Under the pieces are notes generated by a model. It was not told where the DNA came from, did no database searches, and worked only from the letters and a program-made list of their open reading frames with translations. From Methanobacterium sp. (GTDB taxonomy: Archaea; Methanobacteriota; Methanobacteria; Methanobacteriales; Methanobacteriaceae), in contig PMNN01000059.1 of NCBI GenBank assembly GCA_003161815.1, positions 1-5,679 of the forward strand: a DNA stretch of 5,679 nt, in the 5' to 3' direction. The first letter of the stretch is position 1; each line of letters opens with the position of its first letter. Below, piece after piece: positions 1 to 5,067 of this stretch. The position numbers were made by a program, and so were the translations under genes.

Positions 1-21
1 GTTCAAATCCCGGCAGCCGCA
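1..21 (+). tRNA. tRNA gene, 3' end only (isotype not determinable)
   Basis: The first 21 bases read as the T-loop and acceptor end of a tRNA: G53, the loop TTCAAAT and C61, then the 3' half of the T-stem (CCCGG), the 3' acceptor strand CAGCCGC and discriminator base A. The matching 5' acceptor strand would be GCGGCTG, outside the window. The 3'-terminal CCA is not encoded; TTTATT follows directly, so CCA would be added by the tRNA nucleotidyltransferase. The anticodon lies to the left of the window, so the amino acid cannot be named. Confidence 0.85.
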
Positions 22-36
22 TTTATTATTTTTAAC
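22..36 (+). terminator. T-rich stretch after the tRNA, possible archaeal terminator
   Basis: Directly after the discriminator base lies a T-rich tract (TTTATTATTTTTAACC) with no GC-rich hairpin before it. Archaeal RNA polymerase commonly terminates on oligo-T runs in the non-template strand. The position is right, but an AT-rich background makes such tracts common. Confidence 0.4.
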
Positions 37-67
37 CTATTCTAATTAGAGGATAACTGCTAATTTT

Positions 68-76
68 AAAAAAAAA
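68..76 (-). terminator. Oligo-T terminator of the CBS-domain gene
   Basis: Nine consecutive A on the plus strand give a run of nine T on the minus strand, about 40 nt beyond the CBS gene's stop codon. No stem-loop is evident. This fits intrinsic termination at U-tracts in archaea and would stop leftward transcription before it enters the convergent tRNA gene. Confidence 0.45.
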
Positions 77-116
77 TATTCATTCTTATTCAATTTTGAC
101 AAATTATTAAAATATT

Positions 117-515
117 TTAGATGGGCACAAAGAGTCCGGCTGCTACTAATCTACAGATGTCAGTCTTGGTAATCACGCCTACTGGTTTTTCATCTTCTAA
201 CACTAGAAGACCCGATATATCCGCTCTGATCATTAGATTAGCGGCATGTACAATATTATCATCGATAGATATTGTCATGATATCTTTAGACATTATGTCT
301 CCTATATTAGGGGGAATTTCCTCTTTATTAGGTTTTATGCTGCCCAGAACTCCTATAAGATCTGTGTAGGATACTACACCTTGGGGTTTTCCATCATCAC
401 CCATAACAAATAATCTGCGAACTCCTTCTTTGTACATCTTCTGAAAAGCTTCTAATGGAGTTGTTTTTGGATTGATTGTTATAATGCCTTGATTCATGGC
501 TTCTTTAATTTTCAT
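117..515 (-). CDS. Two-CBS-domain protein, probable ligand-sensing regulator
   Basis: A 132-residue protein made almost entirely of a tandem CBS (cystathionine-beta-synthase) pair, or Bateman module. The first repeat begins at KIKEAMNQGIITI and ends at VVSYTDLIGVL; the second begins at IGDIMSKDIMTI and ends at GVITKTDICRL. Both carry the usual pattern of a buried 'V/I-x-x-x-D' strand-helix ending. CBS pairs bind adenosine ligands (AMP, ATP, SAM) and usually regulate a partner domain; here no partner is fused, so the target is unknown. The frame stays open up to a TTG at 542, but the ATG at 515 is preferred: GGAG (minus strand 528-525) sits 9 nt before it and the protein then begins right at the CBS fold. 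The gene is single, convergent with the tRNA and divergent from nikR. Stand-alone CBS pairs are abundant in methanogens, so the nikR adjacency does not prove a shared role. Confidence 0.88.
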   Translation of the reverse strand: MKIKEAMNQGIITINPKTTPLEAFQKMYKEGVRRLFVMGDDGKPQGVVSYTDLIGVLGSIKPNKEEIPPNIGDIMSKDIMTISIDDNIVHAANLMIRADISGLLVLEDEKPVGVITKTDICRLVAAGLFVPI

Positions 516-580
516 ACTAATCATCTCCATCATTATATACAATGAATGTGATTTTTAATCATTTCATTTAAAATTAAGAT

Positions 581-590
581 TAATATATTA
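581..590 (-). promoter_or_regulatory. Candidate TATA box for the CBS-domain gene
   Basis: TAATATATTA would place transcription start near 555-560 and give a leader of about 40 nt that includes the GGAG at 528-525. The minus-strand TTTAAATG around 572-563 is an alternative. The surroundings are so AT-rich that neither can be preferred with certainty. Confidence 0.25.
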
Positions 591-640
591 TTATAATTAA
601 TTGCAATTTTTTTCATTATTTCGAGAATTGTTTGATCTAA

Positions 641-650
641 TCAATATTGA
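641..650. repeat. Isolated palindromic box TCAATATTGA
   Basis: This self-complementary 10-mer contains the core CAATATTG, the same core found twice in the 29-bp palindrome 97 and 116 bp downstream. It could be an auxiliary operator for the same regulator, or be closer to the CBS gene's promoter and serve that gene. Confidence 0.4.
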
Positions 651-737
651 AAGATATAAATACTAAAAATGTACTAAAATAGTATTATAATAATAAATTA
701 TTTATTTTGTATAATTATAAATATGAAAATAATACTT

Positions 738-766
738 ACAATATTGTTCAGCTTGAACAATATTGT
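738..766. promoter_or_regulatory. Perfect 29-bp palindrome, probable operator (NikR candidate)
   Basis: Arms of 13 bp (ACAATATTGTTCA and TGAACAATATTGT) match perfectly around a 3-bp centre GCT. Each arm also contains ACAATATTGT, which is itself a perfect palindrome, so the element is two identical 10-bp boxes (738-747 and 757-766) repeated at 19 bp. The element ends 15 bp before the nikR TATA box. NikR tetramers are known to bind two half-sites with their ribbon-helix-helix dimers, so this is the obvious candidate for nikR autoregulation. That assignment is inference: the sequence does not match the E. coli GTATGA/TCATAC half-sites. Confidence 0.6.
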
Positions 767-781
767 GTCCTGATAACAAAC

Positions 782-789
782 TTTATATA
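782..789 (+). promoter_or_regulatory. TATA box of nikR
   Basis: TTTATATA is a near-ideal archaeal TATA box. Transcription would begin about 25 bp downstream, near 810-814, giving a leader of about 22-26 nt that contains the ribosome-binding site AGGAG (822-826). The upstream palindrome ends at 766, just ahead of the BRE/TATA region, where a bound protein could block or help TBP/TFB. Confidence 0.6.
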
Positions 790-835
790 GCCGAAATTTG
801 TATTATCATAATATAAAAATTAGGAGAGAATAATC

Positions 836-1255
836 ATGATGAGAATAAGTATGTCACTGCCCAAGAAGCTCTTGAATGAATTCGACGAAGTGCTTAAAGA
901 CCGAGGATACCAATCAAGATCAAAAGGGATAAGAGATGCTCTAAAAGACTACATAGTACGGTATCAATGGATGAACGAGATGGAGGGCGACCGTATAGGA
1001 ATTCTCGCCGTGATATATGACCATCATTACACTGGTGTTATGGAGGACCTCACCGACATTCAGCATGACTATCGAGAATATATAAATGCAGTTATGCACG
1101 TCCATATGACTGATAAATATTGTTTAGAAGTCGTAGTAGTTAAAGGAGACGTTAAATACATCCGTGAGCTTACAGAGAAAATAATGAGACTCAAAGGTGT
1201 GGAACACGTTAAACTCACCAGCACGGCCAGCGGGGAAAAATTGAGTAAATTATAG
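836..1255 (+). CDS. nikR: NikR, nickel-responsive transcriptional regulator
   Basis: The 139-residue protein has the NikR length and two-domain plan. An N-terminal ribbon-helix-helix DNA-binding domain (MRISMSLP strand, then helices through SRSKGIRDALKDYI, residues 2-40) is followed by an ACT-like nickel-binding tetramerisation domain (about 53-133). All four square-planar nickel ligands known from E. coli NikR (H76, H87, H89, C95) are present at H77, H88, H90 and C96, in the motifs DIQHD, MHVHM and KYCLE. The one-residue offset disappears if translation begins at the second ATG (839). AGGAG at 822-826 lies 9 nt before the first ATG and 12 nt before the second, slightly favouring 836. NikR binds DNA when nickel is plentiful and typically represses nickel uptake genes; none is in view. 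Its downstream neighbours include a nickel-hydrogenase protease. Confidence 0.95.
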   Translation: MMRISMSLPKKLLNEFDEVLKDRGYQSRSKGIRDALKDYIVRYQWMNEMEGDRIGILAVIYDHHYTGVMEDLTDIQHDYREYINAVMHVHMTDKYCLEVVVVKGDVKYIRELTEKIMRLKGVEHVKLTSTASGEKLSKL

Positions 1256-1304
1256 GAACACAATTATAGTATAAGAGATGGGACTAGAAATTAATTTTTA
1301 ATAA

Positions 1305-1312
1305 TTATAAAA
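1305..1312 (+). promoter_or_regulatory. Candidate TATA box for the methyltransferase-protease pair
   Basis: TTATAAAA lies 26 bp before the ATG at 1339. It would start transcription at about 1330-1337, giving a leaderless or nearly leaderless mRNA. This fits the lack of a convincing Shine-Dalgarno site (only AAGGG at 1321-1325, 13 nt away). A T5 run at 1295-1299 could end the nikR transcript. Read-through from nikR across the 83-bp gap is the alternative. Confidence 0.35.
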
Positions 1313-1338
1313 CTCAAATTAAGGGTTAAATAAAGAAT

Positions 1339-2100
1339 ATGTCCTACCAAAATAATCTTATTTCAGATTACGAGAGATTAGCTGGATTTTATGAATCCAT
1401 AACAAAAGAGGCTGAAGGAATTGTATATGATATAGGAACCGGTTCAGGCATACTCAGCGCCTGGGCTGCACCTTACGCTAATTTTATTTATGCAGTGGAA
1501 AAGAATTCCTTTGTGGCTAGGGAAACAAGATCCTTCTTAAATGACTTTAGGAATATTTCTTTTATAGAAGGCGACGCATGTAAAATACAATTTCCCGAGA
1601 AAGCCGATCTAATAATTTGTGAAATGCTAGACACTGCCCTTATAGATGAGGAACAAGTTCCAGTGCTTAATTCTGTTTTAAAGTACCTCAAAAAAAATGG
1701 AAAAGTCATCCCCCAAGGAGTAATAAACATTGCTGAACCAGTTTACATGGAAGCAGAACATTTATATTATGAAGAAACGGGAAAACCTAGTCATTATACA
1801 ATGGGCTCATTAATGGTATTCAGTAAATATGATTTCAGGAAACCTATAAATCCCTGTGCTGATTTTGATTTAAAATTTAAAATAATTAAAAATGGGATTT
1901 TAAACGGCGTAAAAATCACTACATTCACACTTATAACATCCAATACCATTTGCGGACCTACTCCCATGTTAAATCCCCCTTTAATGATTCCCACCAAGGA
2001 ATTAAGAGTTAGAAAGGGTGATATTATAACAGTTAATTTAAAGTATACTATGGGCGGTGGATTAGATACCATTAGAAATGAAATTAAAGAAATTTTTTAA
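1339..2100 (+). CDS. SAM-dependent methyltransferase, PRMT-like (archaeal predicted methylase family)
   Basis: This 253-residue class I methyltransferase has the SAM-binding motif I VYDIGTGSGILS (29-40), an acidic residue for the ribose at E54 (AVEKN) and motif II GDA with D79. Strand 4 ends in CEML (E95), and a second glutamate, E104, follows in IDEEQ. The nine-residue spacing between these glutamates equals that of the 'double-E' arginine clamp of protein arginine methyltransferases, and the following LKKNGKVIPQG matches the PRMT 'LKPGG...P' stretch. Residues from about 135 to the end look all-beta, like the PRMT barrel, but no THW loop is recognisable. It probably belongs to the archaeal group annotated as predicted RNA methylase (COG4076); the substrate, protein or RNA, is unknown. 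Its end overlaps the hydrogenase protease start by 23 bp, so the two are co-transcribed and probably translationally coupled. Confidence 0.85.
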   Translation: MSYQNNLISDYERLAGFYESITKEAEGIVYDIGTGSGILSAWAAPYANFIYAVEKNSFVARETRSFLNDFRNISFIEGDACKIQFPEKADLIICEMLDTALIDEEQVPVLNSVLKYLKKNGKVIPQGVINIAEPVYMEAEHLYYEETGKPSHYTMGSLMVFSKYDFRKPINPCADFDLKFKIIKNGILNGVKITTFTLITSNTICGPTPMLNPPLMIPTKELRVRKGDIITVNLKYTMGGGLDTIRNEIKEIF

Positions 2101-2551
2101 AAACTGTGATAAACTGATTATATTAGGTATAGGGAATGAGTTAAGAGGAGATGACTTCTTAGGTTCGCTTATAGCTAAGAAACTTGCTAAATTATTCGCA
2201 GGAAATGATGGTATAGTGGTTTTTGATGGGGGTACTGTGCCTGAAAACTATACTGGCGCAATTAAAAAGGAGAATCCTACTGGTATCATTTTGATTGACG
2301 CTGCAGATATGGGAAAAGAACCAGGATACATTAGAATTGTGAATAGTGATGAAATTGCTAGTTATCATTTATCAACACATGCCATGCCTCTCTCATTTTT
2401 AGTTAAGTATCTTGAACATTCCACTAGAGCAGAGATTATTCTTATCGGAATCCAGCCTAAGGAATTGGAATTAGCAGATAATATCTCAATGGAGATTAAA
2501 AAAAGTATGGAATATTTAGTGGATTTATTCACTAAGATTTTAAAAAAATAG
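2078..2551 (+). CDS. hycI: [NiFe]-hydrogenase maturation endopeptidase, HycI type
   Basis: A 157-residue protease of the HycI/HybD/HoxM family (peptidase M52). It cleaves a C-terminal peptide from a hydrogenase large subunit once nickel is in place. The nickel-sensing ligands of E. coli HycI (D16, D62, H90) correspond to D26 in GNELRGDD, D74 in LIDAADMG and H101 in STHAMPL. The family signatures ILGIGNELRGDD, FDGGTVPEN and GIQP are all present. The DADMG...PG.IRI and GIQP segments resemble HycI more than the FrhD or HybD branches, so the substrate may be a large subunit of a membrane energy-converting hydrogenase (Eha/Ehb in methanogens); that is inference. The ATG at 2078 lies inside the methyltransferase gene and gives a normal length. 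No good Shine-Dalgarno site is near it (GGTGG at 2056-2060 is 17 nt away), so coupling to upstream translation is likely. Confidence 0.92.
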   Translation: MKLKKFFKNCDKLIILGIGNELRGDDFLGSLIAKKLAKLFAGNDGIVVFDGGTVPENYTGAIKKENPTGIILIDAADMGKEPGYIRIVNSDEIASYHLSTHAMPLSFLVKYLEHSTRAEIILIGIQPKELELADNISMEIKKSMEYLVDLFTKILKK

Positions 2552-2831
2552 TTCTAGTTAAATTTTATCATATTATTTCTATATATTTTATACTGTGAAT
2601 TAAAGTCCATGTTAAAAAATTTTTATTACCCATAAAAACTATAATCTGACAATATTAAAAAAAGACTTGTAAAATAAAATAATTTATTCCGAGATAACAC
2701 TATATTTATATGTATAAGGGAATTTAAATTTCTGAAGTAATCCAGATTATTAATTTAGTATAAAAAAAAATTGATATTTTAATAACCATTATTTTTAATC
2801 AAAAAAAAATTTTTTTATTTAATTGATTTCT
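2552..2831. other. AT-rich intergenic gap before the cell-wall operon
   Basis: No gene is visible on either strand. The left part has T-rich stretches after the hycI stop (for example around 2564-2590, and AAAAAATTTTT near 2614-2624) suitable for U-tract termination. The right part has several TATA-like sequences: TTTATATG at 2705-2712, TATAAAAA at 2759-2766 and TTTTTAA near 2792. An A9T7 block lies at 2801-2816. An 8-bp inverted pair ATAATCTG/CAGATTAT (2641-2648 and 2743-2750) is far apart and could be chance. Confidence 0.5.
2759..2766 (+). promoter_or_regulatory. Candidate TATA box of the pseudomurein operon
   Basis: TATAAAAA would start transcription near 2785 and give a leader of about 45 nt. 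TTTATATG at 2705-2712 would give a longer leader, while TTTTTAA near 2792 would make the mRNA almost leaderless, which would suit the missing Shine-Dalgarno site before the ATG at 2832. The three cannot be ranked firmly from sequence. Confidence 0.3.
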
Positions 2832-3968
2832 ATGAAAATCTTATTTATTGGGGCAAGACTCTTTGATGAAGTGGCTTTGTATGCCCAATCACGGGGAGTT
2901 ACAACCATTTTATCAGAATCCAATCCCAAATCTTCTAATCTGAAATTAGCCGATGAATATCATATCGTTCCTAGAGGAATGGATCATCCGATGAATATAG
3001 CATTAACAGAAGATGTTGATGCAGTGGTACCCCTTATAGGTATTGATAAACCTCTGCTCGAAGTAGCTAAAATGAAAGAGAAGCTTGAGAAGGAATATCA
3101 TCTACCAGTTATTACCTCAGGAATAAATGCTACAGAAATTTCCGTAAATAAAATTAAAACAAAGAATTTTTTAATAGAAAATAATATAAGCACCCCGGGA
3201 TTCACTGAAATTACCAAAAAACAGTACGTAAACTCTAAATTTAGATTAAAATTCCCAACCGTATTAAAACAGGCTGAAGGCCAGGGTGGTGTTGGTGTTA
3301 AAATCGCTTTATCCCCAGCAGACATTGAATCCTATTTCGAAATCTATCCTGAAGCAATAATAGAAGATTTTTTAAAAGGCGCAGAAATCTCGGTGGAAGT
3401 ATTAAGATGGAAAAATAAATCTGTACCCTTAGTGAGTGTATATAAAGGAGATACAACCTTAGAAGGAATTCATCCCTTAAATAAAGTCAGAACTGCTCCA
3501 GCTAATCTTGAAAATTTAGATAATCAGAAACTCATTAAAATGGCTAAAAACATCACTGATGAACTTGATGCAAATGGAACAACTGAAATAGAATTTATAT
3601 TTAGTGAAGAAACAAAACAAATAAATACATTGGAGATGAACACTAGACCTAGTGGTACTAGATTTTTGACTTTCAGCTCATCAAATATAAACCCTATGCA
3701 TCAACTAGTAAACATGGCCATGGGAGAATGGAAACCTCGTGCAGTTGAAAGAGAAATCAAACAATACGCCGCCTTGGAGATGTCATTATCCTTAAATGAA
3801 AATAATCAAATTTCTTCCCAGAATAATTATGATCCTAAAAATCGTGTATTTACTTCTGATAAACCATGGATAATACATGGACCTGATAATGCCAGTAGAA
3901 TAACAGTTAGATCAGAAAATCTAACTAATTCCTTTGAAATTGTGAAAAATTTTAAAATAAAGGAGTAG
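2832..3968 (+). CDS. ATP-grasp ligase, carbamoyl-phosphate-synthase-like, pseudomurein cluster
   Basis: The protein has 378 residues from this ATG. A TTG nine bases upstream (2823) is in frame but would add three residues before MKILFIGAR, a natural N-terminus. Residues 1-70 form a Rossmann-like pre-ATP-grasp domain. The ATP-grasp fold follows: K108 (NKIKTKNFL), K146 in VLKQAEGQGGVGVK with its glycine-rich loop (150-157), E178 in IIEDFLKGAEISVEVL, and the magnesium-binding E253/E255 and E268-x-N270-x-R272 (LEMNTRPSG). It is single-module, lacking the duplicated halves of real CPSase large subunits, and no glutaminase partner is nearby. ATP-grasp enzymes join a carboxylate to an amine through an acyl-phosphate. 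Its position 7 bp before an MraY-like gene and next to a Mur ligase points to amino-acid ligation in pseudomurein precursor assembly; the actual substrates are not shown by the sequence. No Shine-Dalgarno site is visible. Confidence 0.87.
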   Translation: MKILFIGARLFDEVALYAQSRGVTTILSESNPKSSNLKLADEYHIVPRGMDHPMNIALTEDVDAVVPLIGIDKPLLEVAKMKEKLEKEYHLPVITSGINATEISVNKIKTKNFLIENNISTPGFTEITKKQYVNSKFRLKFPTVLKQAEGQGGVGVKIALSPADIESYFEIYPEAIIEDFLKGAEISVEVLRWKNKSVPLVSVYKGDTTLEGIHPLNKVRTAPANLENLDNQKLIKMAKNITDELDANGTTEIEFIFSEETKQINTLEMNTRPSGTRFLTFSSSNINPMHQLVNMAMGEWKPRAVEREIKQYAALEMSLSLNENNQISSQNNYDPKNRVFTSDKPWIIHGPDNASRITVRSENLTNSFEIVKNFKIKE

Positions 3969-3972
3969 TGAT
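3962..3972 (+). promoter_or_regulatory. Strong ribosome-binding site deciding a TTG start
   Basis: GGAG (3962-3965) plus GTGAT (3968-3972) together approximate the full complement of the archaeal 16S rRNA tail (GGAGGTGAT). The site overlaps the stop codon of the ATP-grasp gene. It lies immediately before TTG 3976, and an in-frame TAA at 3973-3975 excludes any earlier start, so TTG is the start codon of the MraY-like gene. Confidence 0.7.
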
Positions 3973-3975
3973 TAA

Positions 3976-5061
3976 TTGAGTCTTAATTTGGGATTATTAA
4001 CCTCGATAATTCCTTTTATAATAGCTTTTGTGGGAGTAGTTTTTTTCACACCTTACGTCAGATTAGCATTGTTAAAAGCCGGTATCACCGATAATCCCAT
4101 AGTTTCAGAGCACAGTCACAAAAAAGGAACACCCACCATGGGTGGTTTAGCAATAATTTTGGGAATGTTATTAATTCTCAGTTTATATTACCAGAATAAA
4201 CTCGTAGTTTTAACAGTGGGGTTAATGGTAGTAGCTGCAATTATAGGATTGTTAGATGACCTCATCGGCCTTAAAATCAAAGAATTTCAGAAGGTAGTTA
4301 AAAATATTTATTCTAAACCAGTGGAAATAGGGATGATAACATTAGAACCTGGCAATGAAGCAAGGATTATAACTTCTAAAGCTAAAAAACAACTTGATAA
4401 ACTTTCAAATCTAAATAGAATAGAAGTAATCCGCGAAATCCCTATTAAGAGTGAATTGAGAGAAAGTAATAAAATATTAGCCCAAATTATGGTGTCACTA
4501 TTTTTAGTAATCTCCGGTGCTATACCTACCACTTTAAGCGGTTTTCATGTTGGATTATTAGCTATCCCCATAACCATTATCGGCGTGGTTGGCTCTATAA
4601 ATGCCGTTAATCTAATAGATGGAATGGATGGTCTAGCATCAGGAATATTAGGAATGGCATCAGTAGCATGTGCGATATTCTCAATTTTAACGGGTCGAGT
4701 GGATACTGCAATAGTTTTCATGGCTATTGGGGGAGTTTGCTTCGGATTTTTAGTTTATAATAAAATACCAGCATCTATATTTATGGGTGATATTGGTTCA
4801 TTCGCACTGGGAGGTTTATATGCAGCTGCAGCAATAATGGGGGATGTTATTATTTTTGCAGTGGTAGTACTAGCTGTGCCTATAATTTCAGTTATAATTA
4901 GTCTTATGCACCGTGCTGGAATCATCAACTTAGCTGTGGAACCATTACATCATACACTTAATCATATAGGATGGTCTGAAAGTAAAATAGTTGTCACATA
5001 CTGGGCAGCCACCTTAATAATTTGTGTAGGAGCCCTATATTTTTATCATCTCTTCCAGTGA
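3976..5061 (+). CDS. MraY-like polyprenyl-phosphate glycophosphotransferase (pseudomurein lipid precursor)
   Basis: A 361-residue integral membrane protein with about ten hydrophobic segments (roughly 8-30, 52-71, 74-95, 168-185, 190-206, 219-240, 243-260, 272-288, 289-311, 338-358), the MraY/WecA fold. MraY signatures are intact: HKKGTPTMGG (48-57), the DD pair D94-D95, NAVNLIDGMDGLASG (209-223), FMGDIGSFALGG (269-280, with the metal-binding Asp at D272), and EPLHHTLNHIGW (322-333), where bacterial MraY has three histidines and this has HHT. These favour MraY over WecA. It should transfer a UDP-linked peptide or glycopeptide phosphate onto a polyprenyl phosphate at the inner membrane face. 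The loop between segments 3 and 4 (about 96-167) is far longer than in bacteria. The start is TTG, supported by a strong ribosome site. It lies 7 bp after the ATP-grasp gene and 6 bp before the Mur ligase. Confidence 0.93.
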   Translation: MSLNLGLLTSIIPFIIAFVGVVFFTPYVRLALLKAGITDNPIVSEHSHKKGTPTMGGLAIILGMLLILSLYYQNKLVVLTVGLMVVAAIIGLLDDLIGLKIKEFQKVVKNIYSKPVEIGMITLEPGNEARIITSKAKKQLDKLSNLNRIEVIREIPIKSELRESNKILAQIMVSLFLVISGAIPTTLSGFHVGLLAIPITIIGVVGSINAVNLIDGMDGLASGILGMASVACAIFSILTGRVDTAIVFMAIGGVCFGFLVYNKIPASIFMGDIGSFALGGLYAAAAIMGDVIIFAVVVLAVPIISVIISLMHRAGIINLAVEPLHHTLNHIGWSESKIVVTYWAATLIICVGALYFYHLFQ

Positions 5062-5067
5062 TTAAAC

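Larger units (their letters stand above)
543..835. other. Divergent intergenic regulatory region between the CBS gene and nikR
   Basis: There is no coding potential in this stretch beyond chance. It holds candidate promoters for both flanking genes, a perfect 29-bp palindrome (738-766), a separate copy of the palindrome's core (641-650), paired direct repeats TACTAAAA (661-668 and 672-679), and inverted repeats AATACTA/TAGTATT (659-665 and 680-686) and AGTATTAT/ATAATACT (681-688 and 729-736). The density of symmetric elements is higher on the nikR side. Confidence 0.6.

Noticed and set aside
121..369. Plus-strand open frame of 82 codons
   Set aside because: It is antisense to the CBS-domain gene, has no ribosome site and no recognisable domain; the minus-strand frame gives clear CBS repeats.
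516..542. TTG at 542 as the start of the CBS-domain protein
   Set aside because: It adds nine residues unrelated to the fold and would place the GGAG at 528-525 inside the gene; the ATG at 515 has correct spacing to that site.
1069..1263. Minus-strand open frame inside nikR
   Set aside because: It covers the conserved nickel-binding domain of NikR on the other strand and has no features of its own.
1488..2072. Two minus-strand open frames (1488-1730 and 1794-2072)
   Set aside because: Both lie entirely inside the methyltransferase gene, have no domain features or ribosome sites, and are shadows of the coding strand.
2641..2750. Inverted pair ATAATCTG/CAGATTAT as a possible small RNA or hairpin
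   Set aside because: The arms are 8 bp with a spacer of 94 nt in AT-rich DNA, they do not extend, and no stable internal structure or GC-rich stem is visible.
2823..2831. TTG at 2823 as the start of the ATP-grasp protein
   Set aside because: It adds only three residues, has no ribosome site, and the ATG at 2832 begins exactly at the first Rossmann strand.
3098..3325. Minus-strand open frame inside the ATP-grasp gene
   Set aside because: The plus strand here encodes the ATP-grasp core including the glycine-rich loop; the antisense peptide has no recognisable content.
4308..4532. Minus-strand open frame inside the MraY-like gene
   Set aside because: It is antisense to the unusual loop region, has no ribosome site, and the plus frame is continuous through it.
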